NCBI RefSeq assembly: GCF_019042245.1 | Contig: NZ_JAHQCX010000006.1 | Location: 191,264-250,108 of the forward strand | Direction of reading: 5' to 3' | DNA from: Diplocloster modestus | Lineage (GTDB): Bacteria > Bacillota > Clostridia > Lachnospirales > Lachnospiraceae | DNA length: 58,845 nt | In this document: piece after piece, positions 16,489 through 25,004 of the stretch | Numbering within the stretch: position 1 is the stretch's first letter | Layout: each line of letters begins with the position of its first letter | Position numbers and translations under genes: made by a program | Notes under the pieces: generated by a model | Told to the model about the DNA's origin: nothing | The model's database searches: none | The model's input: the letters and a program-made list of their open reading frames with translations, nothing else

Positions 16489-16514
16489 TGTAAGATTATC
16501 AGAATTTGTGCGTC
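16489..16514 (+). promoter_or_regulatory. Possible ECF-type autoregulatory promoter
   Basis: TGTAAG (16489-16494), 16 bases, then CGTC (16511-16514), close to the TGAAAC/TGTAAC - 16/17 - CGTC pattern of ECF sigma factors. The predicted transcript would start only about 15 bases before the GTG, which is short. A vitiating alternative is a weak sigma-A site further upstream (TTGAGA, 17 bases, GTTAAT). Confidence 0.4.
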
Positions 16515-16535
16515 TTATCTGTAGGAGGTGGGAAA

Positions 16536-17021
16536 GTGACAGAATTTGAGGAAATATATCGGAATTATTTCAAAGATGTTTATCTGTATTTAAAAAGTCT
16601 TACGAATGATTCGCATATGGCAGAAGAAATTACGTCTGAGACATTTTTGAAAGCTTTGAAATCCATCGATACGTTCCGCGGTACCTGCGATGTGCGCGTC
16701 TGGCTGTGTCAGATCGCGAAAAACTGTTATTTTTCTTATCTGCGCAAGCGCAAAAGGATCGTAAGTCTGGATGAACTGCCTGAACAGGACCACAACCGCG
16801 GTCCGGAACAGTTCGTGTGTTCTGCGGAGTTAAGCCAGAAGCTTCATGAGATCCTCCATGAGTTAACCGAACCCTATAAGGAGGTTTTTACCCTAAGGGT
16901 ATTCGGGGAGCTGAGCTTTCGCCAGATTGCCCATCTGTTCGGGAAGACAGAAAACTGGGCCTGCGTCACTTATCACCGTGCAAAAAATAAAATCCGTGAG
17001 AAAATGGAGGAAGATCTATGA
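16536..17021 (+). CDS. ECF RNA polymerase sigma factor
   Basis: A 161-residue sigma-70 family factor with only regions 2 and 4. Region 2 spans about 10-80 (YRNYFKDVYLYLKSLTNDSHMAEEITSETFLKAL), region 4 about 105-155 (LTEPYKEVFTLRVFGELSFRQIAHLFGKTENWACVTYHRAKNKI), including the helix-turn-helix that reads the -35 box. The likely start is GTG at 16536, with AGGAGG at 16523; a frame reaching 16506 has no ribosome site. Its stop overlaps the ATG of a membrane anti-sigma gene (ATGA). The pair should respond to an envelope stress signal; the regulon is unknown. Confidence 0.9.
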   Translation: MTEFEEIYRNYFKDVYLYLKSLTNDSHMAEEITSETFLKALKSIDTFRGTCDVRVWLCQIAKNCYFSYLRKRKRIVSLDELPEQDHNRGPEQFVCSAELSQKLHEILHELTEPYKEVFTLRVFGELSFRQIAHLFGKTENWACVTYHRAKNKIREKMEEDL

Positions 17022-17914
17022 AAATAACCTGCGCCATTATACAGGATTTGCTGCCCCTGTATGTTGAAAACGTAGCCAGCGAAGATACCTGTCTGTTTGT
17101 GGAAGATCATGTAAGCACCTGTAAGGATTGCAGGGAACAATTGCAGGAAATGAGGCTGCCAGCCAAACTGCCGGCTGACCAAGATATCTCGCCGTTTCTG
17201 AAACTAAAAACAACCCTCTGGAAAAAGAAAATGCAGACAATTTTTTTTACCTGCCTGGCTGCCCTGGCGCTGGCCGTGGCTGCGATCGCTTACCTCGTAT
17301 CTCCCGTCTACCTGCCTTATGAGAAACAACCCGTTACTCTGTCGGAACGGGAAGATAATGCGTTGATAGCGGTATTCAATAAGGAAGCAACCGGGTATGG
17401 CGTCAGTTCTTCCCCGTCAGATGACGGTTCCGGTTATGTGTATCACATTGTGGCCTGGGATAGTATATGGAACAGCTCGTTTGTCCGGACCGCAGGCGGT
17501 AATACGGTGCTGAATCCAAACGGCGAGAAAATTTCCGCAGTTTATTATTACGAAACAAACGGAACCGGTGAGAAGCTGCTGTATGGGGATAAGCAGAATC
17601 CCAGTGGGATGCTCATCCGCCAGCCCAAGCTGTCTGTCTGCCTTTTAGCCTCCCTTACCGCATTATTCCTGGGCGGAGTGCTTTTTCTCATATTCCGGAA
17701 AAATACCGGAGTACGCAAGATCCTTTTTTACATGATACCGCTTCCGGTTTTCTATCTGCTGAGTCATTTTCTCATCCTGGGAACCACTGTCACTTCCTAT
17801 TCCGCCATGCATGATCTGCTTGCGGTACTGCTGGTCACGATGCTGTTCTATGTTATATACGGTATTGCCAGATGCCTTTTCCATTATATTAGAAATAAAT
17901 CAGCCGCCAGATAG
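17018..17914 (+). CDS. Membrane anti-sigma factor with zinc-finger (ZAS-like) N-terminus
   Basis: A 298-residue protein coupled by ATGA overlap to the sigma factor gene. The N-terminal cytoplasmic part has C5 and H-x3-C-x2-C (HVSTCKDC, near residue 32), the zinc-binding anti-sigma motif that binds the sigma factor. A membrane helix near 70-90 is followed by an external domain of about 110 residues, then three further hydrophobic segments (near 205-225, 235-255, 260-285). Most ZAS anti-sigma proteins have one helix, so the four-helix layout is larger than usual and may let the C-terminal part sense the membrane itself. The signal and any protease are not identified. Confidence 0.8.
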   Translation: MKITCAIIQDLLPLYVENVASEDTCLFVEDHVSTCKDCREQLQEMRLPAKLPADQDISPFLKLKTTLWKKKMQTIFFTCLAALALAVAAIAYLVSPVYLPYEKQPVTLSEREDNALIAVFNKEATGYGVSSSPSDDGSGYVYHIVAWDSIWNSSFVRTAGGNTVLNPNGEKISAVYYYETNGTGEKLLYGDKQNPSGMLIRQPKLSVCLLASLTALFLGGVLFLIFRKNTGVRKILFYMIPLPVFYLLSHFLILGTTVTSYSAMHDLLAVLLVTMLFYVIYGIARCLFHYIRNKSAAR

Positions 17915-18035
17915 CGAACTTCAAGTCGGCCAGGTTTACAGCACCGCCGGCTGAAAGCTTTGTGAACAGCAGAACGCGCTGCCGTATCACGCCCCCGCTT
18001 TAAGCAGAAGTGAGGACGATCCTGATAAATAGGCA

Positions 18036-18072
18036 AAGCCGCTGTCCCGTGATATCCCGGAAGCGGCTTTTT
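18036..18072 (+). terminator. Rho-independent terminator of the sigma / anti-sigma operon
   Basis: AAGCCGCT pairs with AGCGGCTT around an 18-base loop, followed by TTTTTTATTTTATTT on the plus strand. It lies about 120 bases after the anti-sigma gene and before the convergent thioesterase gene. Confidence 0.8.
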
Positions 18073-18099
18073 TATTTTATTTACTATTTCTATGTAAAC

Positions 18100-18504
18100 T
18101 CAAATTGGCTGATCCAGCGTATAATAGGAAAACAATCCTTTTGCGATCAGCCGTCCCTCTTCGTCAGACACTTCAATATCATAGACGGATATCGTCTTGC
18201 CTGCCTTTGCCTCCCTTGCCACTACGATCAGTTTCCGGATGTTTCTGGCCGCCCGCAGAAAATGAATGTCCCCATTCACCGTCGTACAGTAATGTCCGCA
18301 AGTCATAGCCGCCGTAGCGCCGTTGGTGTCCGCGATAGCAAAAATGCAGCCGCCGTGGACCGTCCCCAGGGAATTCCTATGCTGATCTGTGATTTCCAGT
18401 TCCCCTCTGGCATATCCCTGCCTGATTTCCACTGTCCTAAACCCCATTTGAATGGCAAATTCGGTCGGGTCCTTTCTCAGCTCATACAATTTTTCAAATT
18501 CCAT
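18100..18504 (-). CDS. PaaI-type hotdog-fold thioesterase
   Basis: A 134-residue hotdog protein. The motif GTVHGGCIFAIADTNGATAA (near residues 45-65) has the HGG and the following Asp used in catalysis by PaaI/YdiI-type acyl-CoA thioesterases. Such enzymes hydrolyse aryl or fatty acyl-CoA, often for CoA recycling. No acyl-CoA pathway gene is next to it, so the substrate is open. It is a lone gene, convergent with the sigma / anti-sigma operon, ending at their terminator. Confidence 0.85.
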   Translation of the reverse strand: MEFEKLYELRKDPTEFAIQMGFRTVEIRQGYARGELEITDQHRNSLGTVHGGCIFAIADTNGATAAMTCGHYCTTVNGDIHFLRAARNIRKLIVVAREAKAGKTISVYDIEVSDEEGRLIAKGLFSYYTLDQPI

Positions 18505-18693
18505 ATCTCCTCTGCCTTTCTATTCCTCTGCTTTACTGTCTGTTTATTCACAAATTCACAGACTCCATTCTATCCCAAAATTCACGTAAGATCAAGTTCT
18601 CATGGAAGTGGACAGGGGTTTCACGGACGGAACTCAAGAGTTAGGATTCAGTTGGTTAGAATTCACAGGATAAAAGAATAAAGGGACGACAAA

Positions 18694-18728
18694 GGGGGAC
18701 ATGTCCAAATTGAAATGGACATGTCCCA
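18694..18728. repeat. Short GGGGACATGTCC palindromic element
   Basis: GGGACATGTCCA and TGGACATGTCCC flank the loop AATTGAAA. Each arm contains the palindrome GGACATGTCC also found in the 12032-12115 element. It follows the lipoprotein gene on the minus strand. Confidence 0.8.
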
Positions 18729-18758
18729 AATTGCGTTCATTTATGTTAATATCTGTTG

Positions 18759-19136
18759 TTATTCTGCCGCGTCTGTAGAAGGCTGATCCTGGGCTCCATT
18801 GGTCTCTCCGGCTCCGCTTGTGCTAGAATCCGCCGGTTTGGATGTATCTGCAGGCTCTGTGCCATCTGTCGCTCCCCCATCAGCAGGATTCGGGGTTGCA
18901 TCCGCATCCTGAGCGTCAGGTGCAGCGGTTCCCTCCGGAGCAGCAGTGCCTTCCGGGGTCGGAGTTACATTGGCATCATCTTTCTTAGCCGTATCTTCCG
19001 CATTTGCTTCGGTATTGTTCCCAGCAGGTGTCGCGTCTTTCTCGTCATCTTTGGTTCCGCATCCAGCCAACAGCCCGATTGATAATACCAGCATCATTGC
19101 AACTACTAAAATTCTAAAACCTTTAAATTTTTTCAT
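18759..19136 (-). CDS. Small low-complexity lipoprotein
   Basis: A 125-residue protein: a signal peptide with lipobox LAGC (near residue 22), then about 100 residues almost only of Asp, Glu, Ala, Thr, Pro, Gly, Ser and Asn (for example TPEGTAAPEGTAAPD). The mature part is acidic and should be disordered, like a spacer or a secreted surface brush. No domain is recognised. ATG at 19136 is preferred because AGGAG stands eight bases before it; a GTG at 19145 is also in frame. It may be a stand-alone gene; its upstream DNA holds two copies of TGTTTACAGTAG (19184-19195 and 19197-19208). Confidence 0.75.
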   Translation of the reverse strand: MKKFKGFRILVVAMMLVLSIGLLAGCGTKDDEKDATPAGNNTEANAEDTAKKDDANVTPTPEGTAAPEGTAAPDAQDADATPNPADGGATDGTEPADTSKPADSSTSGAGETNGAQDQPSTDAAE

Positions 19137-19145
19137 AATACTCAC

Positions 19146-19567
19146 TCCTGTCTTTAAATTCTGTCAAAAATCCAGTTCCATATTGTTTACAGTAGATGTT
19201 TACAGTAGTGCCCCTATCCTCCTTTCGATTTGATAGACCCTATCATACCGGAAGATTGTGTCCATTTTGTGCCCAAAATGTGATGATTTCCTTATGATTT
19301 TCTGATCATTTTATAAGAAATTTATTAACAATATCTTCCAAATGATGAGTTTCTCCGCTTTCCAAGCGGTTCCCAGGCCAGAATTTTTTCCTGTCCTATA
19401 ATAACCATAAATCATATTTAACGAATTAAAAATTACATACCTGGAACAGCCGGATCTACATCAATGCCGGCCGCATCCGTCCAATGGATCCGAAAACAGA
19501 CGAGCCGCTCGTCCCGGCAGACTGGAAAGATGGAGCAGTTCTCGAGCTAAAAATATCCGGTTTCAAC
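19146..19567. other. Intergenic region with small direct repeats and a possible gene remnant
   Basis: Between the lipoprotein and the Hsp70 gene. It holds the two 12-base direct repeats TGTTTACAGTAG spaced 13 bases apart, an AT-rich middle, and a segment at 19430-19560 that reads like protein on the plus strand (listed separately). An AAAGGAGG stands at about 19219 on the minus strand without a start codon in place. Confidence 0.5.
19430..19560 (+). pseudogene. Possible remnant of a protein-coding gene
   Basis: After a TAA at 19427 the plus-strand frame stays open and has a protein-like composition (for example NSRIYINAGRIRPMDPKTD and VPADWKDGAVLELKISGFN). There is no suitable start codon or ribosome site, and the frame runs into the antisense of the Hsp70 gene. 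I do not recognise the family. It could be the debris of a deleted neighbour or chance. Confidence 0.3.
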
Positions 19568-21271
19568 CTATTCATCCTCCACAAAATCCTCCAGCTCCCG
19601 GAGTGTCTCTTTTAATTCCTCCCTGGCCTTCTCGATCTTCCCATTATCCCGCGTGTTGAGCACTTCCTCGAAGCGCCTGATCTCCAGCTCGATCACCTGG
19701 CGCACCTGGCCGATGCTCTCCTCGAAGAGCCGTTCACACTTTAAGAGCAGCAGTTTGTTTTCCTCCTGGTCCCTGGGATGGATCTTCAGGAAGGCCAGCT
19801 CCTTCATACGCTCTTCGATCTCTTCATCGGTCATCTGGTTATTTTCCCCTTTGATGATCTGCTTCTTCGTCTCCCCGGTGGATACAATGGTAACCTCCAC
19901 CTCCAGGATCGAATTGATATCATAGGTATAAGTAACATCGATAGATTCTTCCCCTGCCTTATTCTTAGGTACCGTCAGTTCCAGTTCCCCCAGCAGCACA
20001 TTGTTATCCGCGAACCGGCTCTCCCCCTGCAGCACCGGAATTAAAATCCGGGTCTGATCGTCGTAGATCGTATAGAAGCGCTCGGTCCGGCTGGCCGGGA
20101 TTACCGTATTCCGCTCGATGATCGGGCAGAAATGCCCGCGCTCGTAGCGGTCGGTATAGCGCTGCTTTACCGATACCTCCGTTCCCAGGGTAAAAGAACA
20201 TACATCCGTCAGGATCACTTCCCGGATCGCCTCATTGCGCTCCTTCATGGCTGCCTGGATCGCAGCGCCCAAAGCCACAGCCTCGTCCGGGTTAATTCCG
20301 GTATCCGGGAACTTCCGGAACAGACGGCCGATAAACTGCTGAACGATGGGCAGCTTGGTCGCTCCGCCCACCAGTACCACATCGTCGATCTGGGACAGCT
20401 TGATCCCCGCGTCCGACAGGCTTCGCTTTACTGGCTTACGGATCTTCTCGAAAAGAGGCTGACAGGCTTCGTCGTACTCCAAGATTCGGAATTCCTCCAC
20501 CACTTCCTTGCCGTCCAGAACACAGCGCATCGCGGAAGTTCTGCTCTTGCAGAATCCGATCTTGCACTCCTCCGCCTGCTTATGCAGGTAAAGTCTGGTT
20601 TTCAGATCCAGCTGATCCTCGTTAAGCTTCCGGCGTTCCAGGAACATCTTCTCCAGCACGTCCGTAAAGTCCTCTCCGCCCAGGAAATTGTCCCCGGCCA
20701 CGGCCCGCACCTCCAGGATATTTTCAAACAGCTCCAAGATCGACACATCAAAGGTGCCGCCTCCCAGATCGAATACCAGAAATTTATTGTTGCGCTTCTT
20801 CTCATACAGCCCATAAGCGATGGCCGCCGCCGTCGGTTCGCTGATGATGCGCTCCACCGTCAGTCCCGCCAGCTCTCCGGCCCTCTTCGTGGCCTTCCTT
20901 CTGGCGTCGTTAAAGTAAGCGGGGACGCTTATAACCGCTTCGGTAACCGGCTCACCCAGATAATGCTCCGCGTCTTCCTTCAGCGAGCGCAGTACAAAAG
21001 AAGACAAGTCCTCCGCTGAGAATTCTTTTCTGCCCAGCCGGAATTTCTTATTGCTGCCCATGCTGCGTTTGAACACACTGGCCGCCGTATCCGGATAGAG
21101 AGCCAGCCGCTCTTTCGCCGTCTCCCCCACGTAGATCGTGTTATTTTCATCCACACTGACTATGGATGGAGTCAGGTTACTTCCCAGACGGTTCGGGATA
21201 ATCTTGGGTCCATCTTCGGTAAAATAGGCCGCCAGGCTGTTCGTCGTTCCCAGGTCAATTCCTATTATCAT
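19568..21271 (-). CDS. Hsp70-family chaperone (DnaK-like, short form)
   Basis: A 567-residue Hsp70, about 50-70 shorter than housekeeping DnaK. The ATPase domain has [13 protein letters not shown] at the start, the phosphate loop [13 protein letters not shown] near 170, [11 protein letters not shown] near 110, [10 protein letters not shown] near 145 and [11 protein letters not shown] near 310. The substrate domain follows and the helical lid is short and acidic (ending ELEDFVEDE). It lacks the usual DnaK C-terminal tail. It lies 109 bases downstream of a giant TPR protein with a J-like domain on the same strand, a pairing that suggests a dedicated client or complex rather than general folding. 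Confidence 0.88.
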   Translation of the reverse strand: MIIGIDLGTTNSLAAYFTEDGPKIIPNRLGSNLTPSIVSVDENNTIYVGETAKERLALYPDTAASVFKRSMGSNKKFRLGRKEFSAEDLSSFVLRSLKEDAEHYLGEPVTEAVISVPAYFNDARRKATKRAGELAGLTVERIISEPTAAAIAYGLYEKKRNNKFLVFDLGGGTFDVSILELFENILEVRAVAGDNFLGGEDFTDVLEKMFLERRKLNEDQLDLKTRLYLHKQAEECKIGFCKSRTSAMRCVLDGKEVVEEFRILEYDEACQPLFEKIRKPVKRSLSDAGIKLSQIDDVVLVGGATKLPIVQQFIGRLFRKFPDTGINPDEAVALGAAIQAAMKERNEAIREVILTDVCSFTLGTEVSVKQRYTDRYERGHFCPIIERNTVIPASRTERFYTIYDDQTRILIPVLQGESRFADNNVLLGELELTVPKNKAGEESIDVTYTYDINSILEVEVTIVSTGETKKQIIKGENNQMTDEEIEERMKELAFLKIHPRDQEENKLLLLKCERLFEESIGQVRQVIELEIRRFEEVLNTRDNGKIEKAREELKETLRELEDFVEDE

Positions 21272-21350
21272 AAGTCGTTCATCTCTTTCTAAGGATTAAA
21301 TTATTTTGTTAAACCGATCGCTGAATAATACGATCAATTATATTTCCAGG

Positions 21351-21379
21351 CACTGCTATAGCATACGCACTTAGCGGCC
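21351..21379. repeat. Single partial copy of the right-end repeat motif
   Basis: The segment TATAGCATACGCACTTAGCG plus GCC resembles the first 24 bases of the 93-bp repeat at 58631 (TATAGCTATGAGCACTTAGCG plus GCC), and shares GCACTTAGCGGCC exactly. It is in the gap between the chaperone genes. The hairpin partner seen in the 93-bp unit is missing. Confidence 0.5.
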
Positions 21380-21380
21380 T

Positions 21381-24300
21381 TTACCACTTTTCACATTCGG
21401 CCATCCGAAACCGCAGTTCCATATCCCTGCAGTCGATACTGTACGCTTTCCGGTATAACTCAAGCGCTTTCTTTTTCTCTCCTGCTTCTTCCAGCAGCAT
21501 ACCCTGTGCCATATAATATTCCCAGCACTCCCGGCAGCTGCAGCTGCGGCACATGTCCCGGCAGCCGATCTGACCGAAAAGCTCCGCCGTTTTTTCCATA
21601 TCCCCCAGATAATAATACATTCGGCCCAAAATGTAAAGACGAGCATTTTTCCTCTTCTTCGTCTCCAGATAATGTTCCATGGAGCCGTACTCCTGAATCG
21701 TGGCTTCTATCTCCATGTCAAAATACTTCTTCACGTTCTTGGCATCCTTCTTCTCCGAATACAGATGCATCAGCGCACGGCAGGAAATCGAATACTCGTT
21801 GCTGCCCACTTTCGCCTGAGACAGCGCGGTTGTGATGTATTTTTCCGCCTTTCTCAGATTCTTCTTATAATAATACAGATACTGCCCGATCATCCGGTTG
21901 GCTTTCGCGTAGGAATCATCCTCTTTCAGCGCTTTCTTGCAATACTGGATGGCAGTTTTATAATCCCCGGTGTACTCATACAGATAGGCCAGTTCACACA
22001 GATAGTAAGCCTTGTTACTGTTTTCCATCTCAAGAATTTCCTCTACCACCTGTATGGCCTCCCGGAAATGTCCCTGGGAAGAATACATGTCCGACAGGTT
22101 TTCCCGCAGTCCGGGCTTATTCGGAAACAATTTGATATTCTTCAGGTAGGCCTCTTTTGCCTCTTCATAGCGTCCCATCCTCTCATAACAGTCGGCCAGG
22201 TTCCCATAGAACACGGTAGATTCTCCCGGCGTCATACATTCCAGCGCTTTCAGGAACATCGGCAGGGCCTCCTCGTAGCGCCCGCAATATTTATAGACGC
22301 AGCCCAGATTGTTATAAGCATAGGAATCCTCCGGCTCCAGTTCGAATGCTTTCCGAAAATCAGCCTCCGCTTCATCCCAATAGCTGGCGCTCATATACAG
22401 AAGCCCCCGCTCCACATAGTAATAGGCTGTGGGTGTCAACTCCAGCTGACGGCTGGAATAGGGAAGCGCTTTCTCAAAATACTGCTGTTCCTCCGTGTCA
22501 TCATACAGATCGGAATAGTAGTCCGCCAGGCGGCTGTTCGCCCTGCGGTGATCCGGATTTATCTCCAGCACCTTCTCAAAGCACTCCTTCGCCTTCTCGC
22601 TCTTACCCAGCTCCCGGTAACAGTTCCCCAGATCCTCGTAGATATTTTCGTTGTCCGCCACATGCCTCTGACACTGCTGATACAGCTTCAGCGCTTTCTC
22701 ATACTCTCGGTCCCGATAGAGCACATCCGCCTTGAGCCACAGATTATCCACGGAGGGGTCTGTCTGTATCGCCTCCTCCACCTGGCTTAACGCGTCCTTA
22801 TACTCACCCAGAGCCATAGAGCACAGGACGATTTCCCGGAGGATCTGGTTTAATTCCTCTTTCATCCCGCTCTCCGCCCGCAGTTTCGGGACCAGTTCCC
22901 GGTCAAAACTGCGCGCTTCCACATATTCCTCGTCCTCCGATGCCTTCATGCGCATCGTCTTTCCCCGGATCACGTCCAGCTTCAGACTGCTGGTCTCGTT
23001 TTCTTTGGCCTGATCCAGAATACTCTGCACATCGTCATACTGCCGGTAAATATAAAACACCTCTGCCGGAAGCTCGTAAGTCTTCGGTATATAGGGGAAT
23101 ATCTCTTTGATCTTATAGAAATCATCGATGACCTCCTGGGCGGAGCGCAGATGGAAATAGGCATCCTGCCTGGTCACCAGCGCCGGCAGGTAGCGGCTGT
23201 CATTTTCCAGGATCTGATCACAGATATCCACGCTCTCCCGGTAGCGTTCCATATGCAGCAAAATATCCGCTTTTTGCTGGAGCGCCCCGTTATCTTCTAT
23301 GTAGGTCAGCGCCTGATCAATGGCCGTCAGCGCCTCGTCATAATATTTCGCATCGGAATCCCCCAGCTTCTGATCCGACGCGGCCAACAGGCTGTAAGCC
23401 TTCAGGAAGCGCCCTGGCAGCGCCTGTTCCTCTTCCTCATTCTTGGGCGTTTCCGACCGGATACTCTGGATCCACGCTTCAAAATGCCGTCTGGCCTCGT
23501 CATATTCCGCCAGGTTATAATAGAATCTTCCGCTCAGGCTGTGATATTCCGCCTCATTTTCCTCGTCCGGCTCCAATCCGGCCAGAAGTTCTACCCCCTC
23601 CTCATTTCTCTCATTCTGGAGCAGGCACCAGCCCAGCTTGAAGCGGATCGTAAAGTTATCCGGCTCGGCCCCGCATTCCTCAGAAAACTGGGGAATCAGA
23701 TGTTCATTTACCTCTTTTAACCTGGCACGGACATCCTGATTATCGGAAATGTCGTTCATAATAGCGATAAAGCTTTCCTTCGCCTCCGCGTACTGCCCGG
23801 ACTTCTTAAGATACTCCGCGCAGCGGAAACGTGCCGTATAGTGATCCTTTTCCGTCTCCAGCACTTTCTTATAACATTCATTGGCTTCCTCGAAACGCTC
23901 AAGATCCCAGTACGCCTGTCCGGTCACATAGGCGGTCCACCAGTCCTCCGGATATTTATCCTTCAGCGGCACCAGACGGTCCACTGCTTCCTGGGGCCGA
24001 TCCTGTTTGATCTCCGCCTCGGCCCTGGAAACTTCCAGGTAGGGATGGTAAATACCCAGGCTTTCGGCCTGAGAAAATAGTTCATCCAGAGAACTGAACT
24101 TCCCCTCTTCCACATTCCTCCGGATTTCAAAAAACAGGCTCAGATAAGTGTCATATTCCGCATCATCCGGCCCCTCAAAGTATTCATAAGAGAACCATTC
24201 GTCCTGAGTACATTTATTTTCTACAAACTGGAGAAAATCCAGCGGAAAGGACTCTTTGAGCTCCTCCATATCCGCCAGCAGGGAGAACTGTTCATCCATC

Positions 24301-24695
24301 AGCATCCAGATCTGGGAAGGCAGCCTAAAGTGATCCATGCAATATTTCAGCAGTTCCGTTCTCACTTCGGGACCGGTTTCCAGATCCAGGCAGATGTCGT
24401 CCCGAAACAGTTCTTTCCATGACTCGGGGTCGATTCTTGTGGATAATGTGCCATAGACCGCCTTTACTTTGTCCAGCCAATCTCCCAGAGGGCCTTCCGG
24501 GCCTTTTTCCTGTTCCTTCGGCTCTTCTGCGGCCAGGCTGCATGCCTGCTCATAAGCTTCTCTTAAACGCTTGAATCCTTCCGGGTCATCCTCCGGATTT
24601 ACATTTACCAGCTTCGACCGGTAGGCCTGTTTGATTTCTTCTTCGTTTTTCGTGGGCTCAATGCCCAAAACCAACCATACCTGTTTTTCATCCAT
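21381..24695 (-). CDS. Giant TPR protein with N-terminal J-like domain lacking HPD
   Basis: An 1104-residue cytoplasmic protein. Residues 1-53 align with a J domain (QVWLVLGIEPTKNEEEIKQAY then FKRLREAYEQA), but the HPD tripeptide that activates Hsp70 is Asn33-Pro34-Glu35. From about 200 to the end it is a string of tetratricopeptide repeats (typical pieces: AYNNLGCVYKYCGRYEEALPMF, CYERMGRYEEAKEAYLKN). It has no signal or membrane segment. With the Hsp70 gene downstream it should form a specialised chaperone pair, the TPR array holding the client. The promoter TTGCAC-17-TATGAT lies 56 bases before the ATG. Family is clear; whether the J-like domain can still stimulate Hsp70 is open. Confidence 0.85.
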   Translation of the reverse strand: MDEKQVWLVLGIEPTKNEEEIKQAYRSKLVNVNPEDDPEGFKRLREAYEQACSLAAEEPKEQEKGPEGPLGDWLDKVKAVYGTLSTRIDPESWKELFRDDICLDLETGPEVRTELLKYCMDHFRLPSQIWMLMDEQFSLLADMEELKESFPLDFLQFVENKCTQDEWFSYEYFEGPDDAEYDTYLSLFFEIRRNVEEGKFSSLDELFSQAESLGIYHPYLEVSRAEAEIKQDRPQEAVDRLVPLKDKYPEDWWTAYVTGQAYWDLERFEEANECYKKVLETEKDHYTARFRCAEYLKKSGQYAEAKESFIAIMNDISDNQDVRARLKEVNEHLIPQFSEECGAEPDNFTIRFKLGWCLLQNERNEEGVELLAGLEPDEENEAEYHSLSGRFYYNLAEYDEARRHFEAWIQSIRSETPKNEEEEQALPGRFLKAYSLLAASDQKLGDSDAKYYDEALTAIDQALTYIEDNGALQQKADILLHMERYRESVDICDQILENDSRYLPALVTRQDAYFHLRSAQEVIDDFYKIKEIFPYIPKTYELPAEVFYIYRQYDDVQSILDQAKENETSSLKLDVIRGKTMRMKASEDEEYVEARSFDRELVPKLRAESGMKEELNQILREIVLCSMALGEYKDALSQVEEAIQTDPSVDNLWLKADVLYRDREYEKALKLYQQCQRHVADNENIYEDLGNCYRELGKSEKAKECFEKVLEINPDHRRANSRLADYYSDLYDDTEEQQYFEKALPYSSRQLELTPTAYYYVERGLLYMSASYWDEAEADFRKAFELEPEDSYAYNNLGCVYKYCGRYEEALPMFLKALECMTPGESTVFYGNLADCYERMGRYEEAKEAYLKNIKLFPNKPGLRENLSDMYSSQGHFREAIQVVEEILEMENSNKAYYLCELAYLYEYTGDYKTAIQYCKKALKEDDSYAKANRMIGQYLYYYKKNLRKAEKYITTALSQAKVGSNEYSISCRALMHLYSEKKDAKNVKKYFDMEIEATIQEYGSMEHYLETKKRKNARLYILGRMYYYLGDMEKTAELFGQIGCRDMCRSCSCRECWEYYMAQGMLLEEAGEKKKALELYRKAYSIDCRDMELRFRMAECEKW

Positions 24696-24750
24696 TGTTT
24701 ATCCCACCATTGCTTTCCTGATTTATGTAGTATTTTGCGATATATTTTCT

Positions 24751-24779
24751 ATCATAACCTATATGGGCTGGTTGTGCAA
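24751..24779 (-). promoter_or_regulatory. Sigma-A promoter of the TPR / Hsp70 operon
   Basis: Minus strand TTGCAC (24774-24779) and TATGAT (24751-24756) with a 17-base spacer. Two 21-bp direct repeats begin six bases upstream of the -35 box. Confidence 0.7.
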
Positions 24780-24784
24780 ATGGG

Positions 24785-24828
24785 GATTTTCTTTAGAACT
24801 TCCAACAGATTTTCTTTAGAACTTCCAA
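24785..24828. repeat. Two 21-bp direct repeats upstream of the chaperone promoter
   Basis: GATTTTCTTTAGAACTTCC plus AA occurs at 24785-24805 and again at 24808-24828 (period 23 bases, about two helical turns). The position, just upstream of the -35 box, fits an activator or UP-like site; a simple duplication is the alternative. Confidence 0.7.
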
Positions 24829-24892
24829 TGGTCCAGATCTGTGCCTTCCTCTGTAAGGCACCTGCATAAGCACCTGCTGTTTACCGGTATAA

Positions 24893-24930
24893 GAAAAAAC
24901 CACTACACATTTTATGGTGTGTCGGTGGCT
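24893..24930 (-). terminator. Terminator of the second ECF transporter operon
   Basis: On the minus strand CCAC-CG-ACAC pairs with GTGT-A-GTGG, followed by TTTTTTC. It lies 75 bases beyond the stop of the fused ATPase gene at 25005. Confidence 0.7.
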
Positions 24931-25004
24931 TACTTCTCCTTTTTTCCGGAGGAACGCTGCTTTTTTGATTTAATGCGCAAAAATGGCCCGTAGACGCGGG
25001 AATC

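Noticed and set aside
20132..21019. A 295-codon open frame antisense to the Hsp70 gene
   Set aside because: Long antisense frames are expected opposite GC-rich conserved coding DNA; no domain, no ribosome site, and the Hsp70 reading is certain.
21672..22790. A 372-codon open frame antisense to the TPR protein
   Set aside because: Produced by the repetitive codon pattern of the TPR array; composition is not protein-like.
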